Shown in pieces: positions 8,916 to 16,543 of a stretch of DNA of 26,791 nucleotides (position 1 is the first letter of the stretch; each line of letters starts with the position of its first letter). Source of the DNA: Nitrospinaceae bacterium (lineage in GTDB: Bacteria; Nitrospinota; Nitrospinia; Nitrospinales; VA-1); assembly GCA_029937655.1 (NCBI GenBank), contig JAPYPK010000011.1, forward strand, positions 1 to 26,791, read 5' to 3'. The notes beneath the pieces are model-generated. The model searched no databases. It saw only the letters and a list, made by a program, of their open reading frames with translations, and had not been told where the DNA came from. The position numbers and the translations under genes are program-made.

Positions 8916-9341
8916 ATGTTGATAGATAAATTACTATTTTCTGACCAAACACCCCTAGTTCTCAAAAAAGGTCTGGACTTTCAGTCTGCACGTAATCTGA
9001 TGTTATCAACTAATATCAGTAACATGGAAACTCCTGATTTCAAGGCCCATGATATCAATTTTGAGCAACAATTACAGGACGTTATTAAAAGCAGTAATCA
9101 ACTTCAGGTAAGATCAACTAATAGCAAGCATTTTGGGCCTTCAAATGAGGCCTTAAAAGGTTTGGACCCTTTACCCTTTGAATTAAAGGATCCTTCAAAA
9201 TCCAATGGAAATAACGTTAATATAGATAAAGAAATGGGTAAATTAGCTGAGAACCAAATTATGTACACTGCTTTTATCCAACTCATGATGAAACGTGGTT
9301 CTACAGTACGAAGTGCTGTTACTGAGTTGCCTCAACAATAG
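8916..9341 (+). CDS. flgB: Flagellar proximal rod protein FlgB
   Basis: FlgB is one of the rod subunits built onto the basal body after export by the flagellar type III system, so it has no signal peptide. The 141-residue protein shows the rod/hook family N-terminal motif as ARNLMLSTNISNMETPDFKA (about 25-44) and the C-terminal FlgB pattern NNVNIDKEM...AENQIMYTAFIQLM. GGTGAGG stands seven bases before the ATG, and a sigma-54 promoter lies immediately upstream. The usual next gene, flgC, is missing; fliE follows after 107 bases. Confidence 0.93.
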   Translation: MLIDKLLFSDQTPLVLKKGLDFQSARNLMLSTNISNMETPDFKAHDINFEQQLQDVIKSSNQLQVRSTNSKHFGPSNEALKGLDPLPFELKDPSKSNGNNVNIDKEMGKLAENQIMYTAFIQLMMKRGSTVRSAVTELPQQ

Positions 9342-9448
9342 CTTTAGAGAAGACCTGTAGTAATTAAGTGGTTGACAATAAACTCCGTTTAGGATTAGCC
9401 TGTAAAAGACGATATGCTTTTTATGATACAAATAATAGTCAATAGTTT

Positions 9449-9763
9449 ATGAAAGATATAACGATACAAAGTAATTTGAAAGCCCTCGGCGCAGTTGGTG
9501 CTCCGGGAATGGACATAAAAAAAATCGGCGCCGAAGAGGAGGGTGCTTCATTTGCAAACACTTTGACCGAATCTCTGGATAAGGTAAATGACATGCAGAA
9601 GGAAGCAGACAAGGCCATAGAAGATTTTGCGACTGGAAAGACACGTAATATTCACGAAACGATGATTGCGGTTAACAAAGCTGATCTCGCTTTTCGTTTG
9701 ACGATGCAAGTGCGCAATAAAATTGTTGAAGCCTATCAAGAGGTTATGCGTACTCAGATCTAG
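9449..9763 (+). CDS. fliE: Flagellar hook-basal body protein FliE
   Basis: FliE joins the MS ring to the rod and is among the first exported flagellar components. The 104-residue length is typical. Recognisable are SFANTLTESLDKVN, the family helix around ADKAIEDFATGKT, then IHETMIAVNKADLAFRLTMQVRNKIVEAYQEVMRTQI-like C-terminal residues that are diagnostic of FliE. No Shine-Dalgarno sequence is evident before the ATG. A TTGACA at 9372-9377 lacks a convincing -10, so expression probably continues from flgB. A strong terminator follows, so fliF and later genes are not in this operon. Confidence 0.94.
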   Translation: MKDITIQSNLKALGAVGAPGMDIKKIGAEEEGASFANTLTESLDKVNDMQKEADKAIEDFATGKTRNIHETMIAVNKADLAFRLTMQVRNKIVEAYQEVMRTQI

Positions 9764-9785
9764 TTAAAGCTAAAGCCATACTGCT

Positions 9786-9820
9786 AAGCTCTTGGACTAG
9801 ATGTCCAGGAGCTTTTTTTA
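9786..9820 (+). terminator. Rho-independent terminator after fliE
   Basis: AAGCTCTTGGAC (9786-9797) pairs with GTCCAGGAGCTT (9803-9814), with one T-G wobble, around a five-base loop; seven Ts follow. It closes the flgB-fliE unit. Confidence 0.92.
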
Positions 9821-9836
9821 TTTTAATTCTTGGTGA

Positions 9837-9865
9837 TTGACAGAATTATTCATTTGACAGATGAT
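9837..9865 (+). promoter_or_regulatory. Sigma-70-type promoter for the SmbP-like gene
   Basis: A perfect -35 TTGACA (9837-9842) is followed after 17 bases by GATGAT (9860-9865), four of six matches to the -10 consensus. A second TTGACA (9854-9859) lies in the spacer. The direct repeat TTGACAGA recurs exactly 17 bp apart. Confidence 0.5.
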
Positions 9866-9920
9866 TAATGCAGGGTCCAATTAAAACATTAGTAATTCAT
9901 TTTTGTCTGTTGGAGGATTT

Positions 9921-10307
9921 ATGGTTGAGTTGAAAAAAATATTTATAACCTTTCTTTGGTTTAGTTTTTTATTTTTTGTTGGAGTACAACAGTTACATGC
10001 ACAAGCTAGTGGGCATGCCAGTGTTGGATTAGGCCATGGCGAGGAGGGTTACTTGCATCTTGAGGAAATGATAAAGCATCTGGAGTTTGGGTTGAAAATG
10101 CCAGATGCGGGGCAGGATCTAAGGACGCATGGTAGTGAGGCCATAAAACACGCGAGAGAGGCTCTTGATCATTACAATAAGGCATTGATGCATGCTAACG
10201 AATCTCTGGGGCGCCCGACTCGTAATCCAATGGCGGGCGGAGGTTCGGGTAGTGAACATTCGCGCGAGGAAGGTTCATCTCATTCCCATGAGGAAGGCTC
10301 TCATTGA
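9921..10307 (+). CDS. Secreted SmbP-like small metal-binding protein, His-rich
   Basis: The 128-residue product begins with a signal peptide: positively charged VELKK, a long hydrophobic core, and a likely cleavage after Ala27 or Ala29. The mature part contains twelve histidines. Its helical centre carries the spaced pattern seen in SmbP of Nitrosomonas, a periplasmic Cu/Ni-binding four-helix protein: GYLHLEEMIKHLE, then EAIKHAREALDHYNKALMHA. A Gly/Ser/Glu/His-rich tail follows, with two near copies of an HSxEEGS motif. I place the start at ATG 9921, four bases after GGAGG, rather than at the in-frame TTG 9903. It is flanked by its own promoter and terminator. Periplasmic metal binding or buffering is inferred from the family. 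Confidence 0.65.
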   Translation: MVELKKIFITFLWFSFLFFVGVQQLHAQASGHASVGLGHGEEGYLHLEEMIKHLEFGLKMPDAGQDLRTHGSEAIKHAREALDHYNKALMHANESLGRPTRNPMAGGGSGSEHSREEGSSHSHEEGSH

Positions 10308-10394
10308 AAATCTAAAAAATTGAAAATTAATTTTTTAGTGTAATTGCTATCAAATTAGACATGGTTTAGTGGTTAATTTAATAAAATTAGAAAT

Positions 10395-10424
10395 GCCTAG
10401 CGGTTTTTGCTGCTAGGCTTTTTT
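10395..10424 (+). terminator. Rho-independent terminator after the SmbP-like gene
   Basis: GCCTAGC (10395-10401) pairs perfectly with GCTAGGC (10412-10418) around a ten-base loop, followed by six Ts. A weaker, A/T-only inverted repeat lies upstream at 10312-10338. Confidence 0.85.
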
Positions 10425-10490
10425 ATATTTTTTGTTTGAATGGTTGTTAGGTTAGAAAAACTATTCACTTGTAAGAATTGACTTTTGTTC

Positions 10491-10895
10491 TTATAGATTT
10501 TTGCTCAGCTCTAAAGTCATAGACATGCTCATGTCGTAGAATAGGGAATAATAATTTTGCAGTTGCTTGTACGTGTTATCGGTGGATTTTTCTTCCTTGG
10601 ATATACTTTTTACTTTCTTGTAGTTTTGAATCACTGTGATCCAGTCAGATTTTTTTTGAAACCACTGTTTTTCTTCTATCCACTGAAAACATGATTCATC
10701 AGAGGAAAAACTTTTTCCTTCTTGCTCTGCGAATGCACGGATAGCCTTAAGCGCAACTTCATAGGTTAGCCTAAAACGTTGAAGAGCAGCTCCTCTATAA
10801 TAATCCGTATCTTTTTTTTCTATGACTTCTTTTAGTCTAGCTAGTGACCAGTTTAGGTGAGGCAGGATAATTTGTGGAGATTGATGGGAAGCCAT
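10491..10895 (-). CDS. HI0074-like (nucleotidyltransferase substrate-binding / HEPN-type) helical protein
   Basis: This 134-residue, all-helical cytoplasmic protein has the layout of the HI0074 family: a first helix with LNWSLARLKEVI, the core AALQRFRLTYEVALKAIRAFAEQEG, then a Cys/Trp-bearing loop and a long C-terminal helix. HI0074 proteins normally pair with a small MNT nucleotidyltransferase encoded next door, some acting as toxin-antitoxin modules. Here no such partner is adjacent. The RN...H.Y segment expected after the tryptophan is replaced by QNYKKVKSISKEEK, so the HEPN-type R-x4-6-H motif is absent. No Shine-Dalgarno sequence is seen. The family call rests on pattern recall and is moderate. 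Confidence 0.5.
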   Translation of the reverse strand: MASHQSPQIILPHLNWSLARLKEVIEKKDTDYYRGAALQRFRLTYEVALKAIRAFAEQEGKSFSSDESCFQWIEEKQWFQKKSDWITVIQNYKKVKSISKEEKSTDNTYKQLQNYYSLFYDMSMSMTLELSKNL

Positions 10896-11106
10896 TTTAA
10901 TATCTGAAAAATTGGTTGATTATAGTGTTTGTATATCCAATAGAATACTTTTGTTTTTTTTAATTGTAATTTTTTTCTGGAATTTTAATTATTATTTATT
11001 CAAAGAAACGCCATGGTTATTTTCTACTTATTACACGTTTTTTGATATCTTATCGTGAAAATGTTATTTTATTTTTTTTGTAATCATTAAATAAGTGCAA
11101 TTAAAA

Positions 11107-11550
11107 ATGGATCGATTTATTTTGGCTGGAGAGCATACTGTTATTGATACAAAGACGCGTTTGATGTGGATGCGTACTGACAGTATGAATGATATGGAAA
11201 AATGGGTCAATTACCAAGAAAGTGTTGATTACGTACGGGACCTTTGTGAGTCAAAAATTGCTGGATTCAGTGATTGGCGATTACCTTCTCGAGATGAAAT
11301 GGACACTCTGTTTAATAAAACTTATTCCCTTAAAGATAAATTTGAAAAAAATATTCATATAAGTGAATGCTTTTCGCCTGGTGGTGGGTTTTCTGTGATT
11401 GCTCAGCAAGTGAGTGGGCGCATGCGTGTTTTTGTGCTGAATTTACGCACGGGAGAATATACTCATCCAGATGGATTATGGACTTTAACAGAGGCGGCAC
11501 GCGCCGTCCGTTCTATTGGTGCCGATGAAAAAATTGCTGGTAAACAATGA
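11107..11550 (+). CDS. DUF1566 (Lcl C-terminal-like) domain protein
   Basis: The 147-residue protein is essentially a single DUF1566 domain. It shows the entry motif TVIDTKTRLMWMR, a tryptophan and YQESVDYVRDLCES helix, then the hallmark GFSDWRLPSRDEMDTLF, and ends with a strand containing RAVRS. The fold is related to lectin-like and FGE-type domains and is often found in surface or secreted proteins, but no signal peptide is present here. ATG 11107 gives the usual family N-terminus; an in-frame GTG at 11095 would add four residues. Neither has a clear ribosome-binding site. It ends 21 bases before acs and is probably cotranscribed with it. The molecular role is unknown. Confidence 0.7.
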   Translation: MDRFILAGEHTVIDTKTRLMWMRTDSMNDMEKWVNYQESVDYVRDLCESKIAGFSDWRLPSRDEMDTLFNKTYSLKDKFEKNIHISECFSPGGGFSVIAQQVSGRMRVFVLNLRTGEYTHPDGLWTLTEAARAVRSIGADEKIAGKQ

Positions 11551-11571
11551 CTAGTGCAGGAGATTTATTAA

Positions 11572-13548
11572 ATGAGTGAAACCTATAACCCTCCAGAAAT
11601 ATTTTCTTCCAACTCTTTCATTAAAAGTATGGATGAGTACAAAAACAAGTATCAACGATCTTTAGATGATCCTGATGTTTTTTGGGCAGAGGAGGCTGAG
11701 AAGTTTGTTTGGTTTGATAAATGGGATACCGTTCGCCAGTTCAACTACGATGTTCGGAAAGGGCGTATTTCTATTGAGTGGTTTAAAGGTGGTAAAACTA
11801 ATATAACTATGAATTGTATTGATCGCCACCTTGAGGCAAGAGGTGAGCAGACAGCAATTTTATGGGAAGGCAATGAACCAGGAGAAAATCGCTCTCTTAC
11901 CTACAACCAATTGCATTCTGAGGTGTGCCGTTTTTCTAATGTTCTGAAAAAACGTGGCGTATTAAAAGGTGATCGCGTCTCTATTTATATGCCGATGGTT
12001 CCGGAATTAGCTATTGCAATGTTAGCCTGTGCAAGAATTGGGGCGATACACTCAATTGTGTTTGGTGGTTTTTCTTCAACAGCCCTTGCGGATCGAATAA
12101 CTGACTCCAGTTGTACCATCCTTATTACTACGGATGGATCCTTTCGTGGAAAAAAGCCTGTCCCCGTTAAAGTTAATGCAGATGAAGCTATCAAATTAGC
12201 AGAAAAAAAAGGGGTGGAGGTTAAAACTTGCATAGTTGTTGAGCGTGTAGGATCCAAAATTTCAACAGAAATGATATCAGGTCGTGATTACTGGTGGCAT
12301 GATGAGATGAAGACAGCCGAGCCTACCTGTGACCCCGAGCAGATGGATGCAGAAGACCCTCTCTTTATTCTTTATACATCTGGTTCAACCGGAAAACCAA
12401 AAGGTGTACAGCATAATGTGGGCGGTTATATGGTTTTTACCTCACTGACGCATAAATATATTTTTGATTATCACGATGGAGATATTTGGTGGTGTACTGC
12501 AGACATAGGATGGGTCACAGGCCATTCTTATATTGTCTATGGTCCTTTAGCAAATGGTGCAACGACTGTTATGTTTGAAGGTATTCCCACATATCCAAAT
12601 GCCGGTAGGTTCTGGGACGTGGTTGACCGCCTAAAGGTAACTCAGTTTTATACAGCACCAACAGCTATTAGGGCCCTTATGTCCCATGGGGAAGAAGTCC
12701 CTAGTAATTACGACCTTTCCACCCTTAGAGTGCTGGGTTCGGTGGGTGAACCTATTAATCCGGAAGCATGGCGATGGTATCACAATAATATTGGGAGAGG
12801 GCGCTGTCCTATTGTTGATACTTGGTGGCAGACAGAAACAGGGGGGATCCTTATAACTCCACTTCCTGGTTGTACTCCTACAAAACCTGGTTCTGCGACT
12901 TTCCCTTTTTTTGGTGTGAAACCTGTGATTATTGAAGCCGAAACAGGGAAAGTTTTAAAAGGGAATGGAGTTGAGGGGGTGCTTGCTATTGAAGAACCAT
13001 GGCCTAGCCAGATGCGTACTATTTATGGAGATCATAACCGTTTTGAAGAAACCTATTTTAGACTATATCCGGGTTACTACTTTACAGGTGATGGTTGCCG
13101 TCGAGATAAAGATGGTTACTATTGGATCACTGGCAGGGTAGATGATGTCATTAACGTTTCAGGTCATCGTATAGGAACAGCCGAGGTTGAATCAGCTTTA
13201 GTGTTACACCATAAAGTTGCCGAAGCAGCGGTTGTGGGATTTCCACACGAGATAAAAGGGCAGGGTATTTATGCTTATGTAACATTGATGGCAGGTATTG
13301 AGTCAAATGAAGAATTAAGGAAGGAACTAGTATTGTTTGTTCGGAACGAAATAGGCCCTATCGCATCTCCTGATATTATTCATTGGGCACCTGGGCTTCC
13401 AAAGACTCGTTCCGGAAAAATTATGAGGCGAATTCTACGTAAAATTGCTGCCAACGAATCCGATAAATTAGGTGATATTTCTACTCTAGCGGACCCTTCA
13501 GTTGTGGAGTCATTAAAATCAGCTTACGATAAGATGGTGAGGAATTAA
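11572..13548 (+). CDS. acs: Acetyl-coenzyme A synthetase (AMP-forming)
   Basis: The enzyme converts acetate, ATP and CoA to acetyl-CoA through acetyl-AMP in the cytoplasm. The 658-residue length and motifs are standard: the P-loop-like YTSGSTGKPKGV (268-279), TWWQTETGG (417-425) whose tryptophan limits the acyl pocket to acetate, the hinge region GRVDDVINVSGHRIG (521-535), and PKTRSGKIMRR (610-620) with catalytic Lys616. That lysine is the usual target of regulatory acetylation. AGGAG nine bases before the ATG fixes the start. The upstream DUF1566 gene is likely in the same transcript. The 203 bases to the convergent TPR gene hold only an imperfect hairpin (13560-13579) without a T-run. Confidence 0.97.
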   Translation: MSETYNPPEIFSSNSFIKSMDEYKNKYQRSLDDPDVFWAEEAEKFVWFDKWDTVRQFNYDVRKGRISIEWFKGGKTNITMNCIDRHLEARGEQTAILWEGNEPGENRSLTYNQLHSEVCRFSNVLKKRGVLKGDRVSIYMPMVPELAIAMLACARIGAIHSIVFGGFSSTALADRITDSSCTILITTDGSFRGKKPVPVKVNADEAIKLAEKKGVEVKTCIVVERVGSKISTEMISGRDYWWHDEMKTAEPTCDPEQMDAEDPLFILYTSGSTGKPKGVQHNVGGYMVFTSLTHKYIFDYHDGDIWWCTADIGWVTGHSYIVYGPLANGATTVMFEGIPTYPNAGRFWDVVDRLKVTQFYTAPTAIRALMSHGEEVPSNYDLSTLRVLGSVGEPINPEAWRWYHNNIGRGRCPIVDTWWQTETGGILITPLPGCTPTKPGSATFPFFGVKPVIIEAETGKVLKGNGVEGVLAIEEPWPSQMRTIYGDHNRFEETYFRLYPGYYFTGDGCRRDKDGYYWITGRVDDVINVSGHRIGTAEVESALVLHHKVAEAAVVGFPHEIKGQGIYAYVTLMAGIESNEELRKELVLFVRNEIGPIASPDIIHWAPGLPKTRSGKIMRRILRKIAANESDKLGDISTLADPSVVESLKSAYDKMVRN

Positions 13549-13751
13549 CTGCTTCTCACAGCTTATTAGATCATAAGCTTTGAAGTTAAGGGCAACGATA
13601 TTTATTGCTTTTTGGGTTTAGCGATAAAAAGAAACTCTAGTTCCCCCCAAATGCATGAGAAATAAACCTTTATATTTCAATGGATTACTAATTATATCTT
13701 TTTTTGTGAAGGTGTCAATAAAATATTTTTAGTTTTTTTAACCGCATGACT

Positions 13752-16343
13752 TTAGTAGGCACTTTCATGTTTTTTGTCATGTTTCTCGGTCTTTTCTGTT
13801 AGGAGGGATGAGTTCTGGGTTAATTTAATTTTGGCAATTCTCTGTTTAACTTCTCTTAATCCTTTGTGTGTTAAGTAGTTAAGGGGTTGGGCTTTAAGGG
13901 CTGCTTTAAATGCGGTACGCGATGGCGTGAGTTGATTTAGTTCGAGGTATGACCATCCGAGTCCGTCATGAGCGGCTGCTAAATTTGGCCTAAGTTCGAG
14001 TTCATCTTTAAATAGGGCGATTGCCTCGTACGGTTTTCCCTGCTTTAAGAATATGCCACCTAGTGTGGTACGGGCGGTGGTGGTTGCTGAATAAGGCGCG
14101 ATAGAACTATCCCCAGATATTATTTCTTTGACAGGGTTTGGATCATTATTTAGCTCTAATACTTGATTTAAGTATTTAACAGCTTCAGATAGTTTACCTA
14201 CCTTATTTAAAGCATAGCCCATGCCCTTTCGTGACTCTGATTTGTTAGGTTGTTCTTTTAACGCATATTGAAACATTATGATCGCATTTTTTTGATCATT
14301 TTTTTCGTAATATGCCCAGCCGAACTTATTATATATTTGCCAACCAAAACGTTCTTTTGCTAGGAGAGTTTTGAATTCGTCTGTTAAAGCAAACTCTGGA
14401 TCCAACGATATTGCTTTTAAAAAATATTCAATGCCCAAATCTGGGTTTTTACCCCTGTAATTCAGCCAACCAAGTCCCATATATAAGGAAGATCTTAGAG
14501 GGTAATGAATAAGATTTTTTAAGAAATATTCTCGAGCACTTGAAACATCCCAACTCATTAGTATACTCATGTCTAATTTATACGCTAGGTCCAACTGATC
14601 TGGATTTGATTTGACTACAAATTTAAGATTATTTGCGGCTTGTTTAAATTGACCTGCTTCATAAAATGAGAGGCCCAACCCTCTAGAAGAGTCTAGAAAA
14701 TATTCCCGATCAGCACGAGCGATCTTAAATTTTTCTACTGCCTGTAAATATTTTTTTTTGTAGTATTGACTCCAGCCAAGTCCGTTATATGCGTGTGCCA
14801 AAGAACTGCTGCTTGAAGGTGTGGCAGGACGAATATTGTTTCGACTTGAATCTCTTAGCCCAAGTTTCCCCAATACTTGGGAAAAAAGTGAAATAGGTTG
14901 GGTGCTTGGTTTTTGTTTTGTAGAATACTCTTTCCAAGGATCATCCATAAACCCTATCTTGAACAATGCTTTGTCTATATTTAAAAAAGAGCCGGCATTT
15001 GGTTTGTATTCTTCAATGTAGTCAGCATACAGTAATGCCGCTTTTTTATAGTCACCTGATTTTAATGCCTGGTCTGCTTGGAAAAGGTTCGAGTCAGTTA
15101 CTTTTCTTACTTCGTCGATTCCTGTTTTGGCTTCCGGATTATTTGGAGCGAGGTCCAGTGCGTCCAAAAAATGATCGCGTGCGTATAAATAGTCTTTTCG
15201 TGCTAATTTTAATTTTCCCAATTGTGTGTGTGGGTACTGCCAGCTAGGATATCTACTTTTAATTTCTTTGTATTTTTTTTCAGCGATGCCTAGCTTATTT
15301 ATATCAAGATAGTAGTCCGCATGAATAGCCTGTCTTCTTTTTATGCTCTCAATCTCGTTAATTCCTTCAATAGCACCAATAAAGTTAGGCCAGGTCTGTA
15401 GTATTTCTTTGAATAAAACTGAAGCTTCTTTGATTTCCTTGTTTTTTAAATGGCTCCAAGCTAATCCGTTTTTTGCATCTGGTGATTCAGCATCCCCCGA
15501 TATGTTTTCAAAGTAGTCTAAGGATTTTTTAAATTTCCCTTTCCAAAAAGCGTTCCATCCATGATTGATGGATGGATCTTGATTTCTGGATAATCCCAAC
15601 AATAAACCTGGATATCTTGGTGCTTCTACTGGGTGTGTGAATAATGAGAACGATTTTGTTGAAGTTGGCAGTGTATCAATTAGTTCATCCGCATCTTCTT
15701 CATGCCAGGCGGCCCATAGTTCAAAAATGATCTTAACTTGAGACGGGTTGTATATTTTGGAGAAATTATCTTTTGCTTCTAACGTCCTGTTCGTTTTTAG
15801 ATGAGCAAACCCTTTCCCCTTATTAATTTGATAATAATCCCCATTATTTTTTTTTGCATATTCAAATTGTTCTATTGCACGTTCGTATCTTCTTAAGGCG
15901 ATGTAGCACCAACCCATACCAATTGATGGCTCTGGATTTTTTTTATTGAGAGCTTTCGTTCGCTTGAAGGTTGTTAAGGCCTTGTCATACTGTTTTTGAT
16001 AAAAATAGGCCCAAGGTAAAAGTTTCATCGCTATTGGATTATCGGGAAACTTTACAAGTGTTTTTTTTAGGTAAAATTCTGTGACCTCAAAATTACTCTG
16101 ATTAAATTGTTGTAGCGCAAAGTGTAAGTCACGATTGGAAGCTGACTTAATACCTAAGTTTGAGGCCAGCTTTTTAGCACTACTAAAAGTTTTATTGGCA
16201 CCACTTTTAATCGTACTATTTAACGAGTCACTAATGGGGCTTATGATATTTTGTATCGTAGTACAACCAGAAATAGCCCCTTGTAGGAATATGCAGAGAA
16301 ATATACTGTAGAATTTAAAAGACGTTAGGTTAAAGAGACTCAT
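13752..16343 (-). CDS. Large TPR-repeat lipoprotein
   Basis: The 863-residue protein opens with a lipoprotein signal: a hydrophobic stretch and the lipobox ISGC, with the modified Cys27. The remainder is a long array of tetratricopeptide repeats, from about residue 70 to 840, interrupted by linkers near 230-260 and 480-510. Many repeats carry a tryptophan directly after the LG positions, as in GMGWCYIALRRY, NGLGWSQYYKKKY, MGLGWLNYR and DGLGWSYLEL. Such arrays are protein-binding scaffolds, and here a scaffold at the outer or inner membrane is likely. AGGG lies five bases before the ATG. It is divergent from another lipoprotein gene, suggesting a shared envelope role (inference). No specific function can be named. 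Confidence 0.8.
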   Translation of the reverse strand: MSLFNLTSFKFYSIFLCIFLQGAISGCTTIQNIISPISDSLNSTIKSGANKTFSSAKKLASNLGIKSASNRDLHFALQQFNQSNFEVTEFYLKKTLVKFPDNPIAMKLLPWAYFYQKQYDKALTTFKRTKALNKKNPEPSIGMGWCYIALRRYERAIEQFEYAKKNNGDYYQINKGKGFAHLKTNRTLEAKDNFSKIYNPSQVKIIFELWAAWHEEDADELIDTLPTSTKSFSLFTHPVEAPRYPGLLLGLSRNQDPSINHGWNAFWKGKFKKSLDYFENISGDAESPDAKNGLAWSHLKNKEIKEASVLFKEILQTWPNFIGAIEGINEIESIKRRQAIHADYYLDINKLGIAEKKYKEIKSRYPSWQYPHTQLGKLKLARKDYLYARDHFLDALDLAPNNPEAKTGIDEVRKVTDSNLFQADQALKSGDYKKAALLYADYIEEYKPNAGSFLNIDKALFKIGFMDDPWKEYSTKQKPSTQPISLFSQVLGKLGLRDSSRNNIRPATPSSSSSLAHAYNGLGWSQYYKKKYLQAVEKFKIARADREYFLDSSRGLGLSFYEAGQFKQAANNLKFVVKSNPDQLDLAYKLDMSILMSWDVSSAREYFLKNLIHYPLRSSLYMGLGWLNYRGKNPDLGIEYFLKAISLDPEFALTDEFKTLLAKERFGWQIYNKFGWAYYEKNDQKNAIIMFQYALKEQPNKSESRKGMGYALNKVGKLSEAVKYLNQVLELNNDPNPVKEIISGDSSIAPYSATTTARTTLGGIFLKQGKPYEAIALFKDELELRPNLAAAHDGLGWSYLELNQLTPSRTAFKAALKAQPLNYLTHKGLREVKQRIAKIKLTQNSSLLTEKTEKHDKKHESAY

Positions 16344-16543
16344 TATTACCCTAGTTAAGGAAAGACACTACTTTCATTAAGGCTTATCGGCACAAATATA
16401 TATTTTTAAAGCATTTTTTATGGTTTTTCAGTGAACTTAGGTTGGATTTATTCATGTTTGGAGCAGAATCATTTATATTAAATATTGGTTGTGCATAAAT
16501 GGCACTGAGTGATAGTATCAGCCTTTTTAAAATCGCTAAAATA

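Noticed and set aside
10312..10338. Terminator directly after the SmbP-like gene
   Set aside because: CTAAAAAATT/AATTTTTTAG is perfect but wholly A/T and not followed by a T-run; the G/C-containing hairpin at 10395-10424 is the better terminator.
11572..13548. The AMP-forming synthetase as the missing OleC
   Set aside because: Its length and the WWQTETGG, YTSGSTGKPKG and PKTRSGKIMRR motifs are those of acetyl-CoA synthetase, and it lies over 7 kb from oleAB in another transcription unit.
13560..13579. Hairpin AGCTTAT/ATAAGCT after acs as terminator
   Set aside because: No T-run follows on either strand, so it is not a convincing intrinsic terminator.
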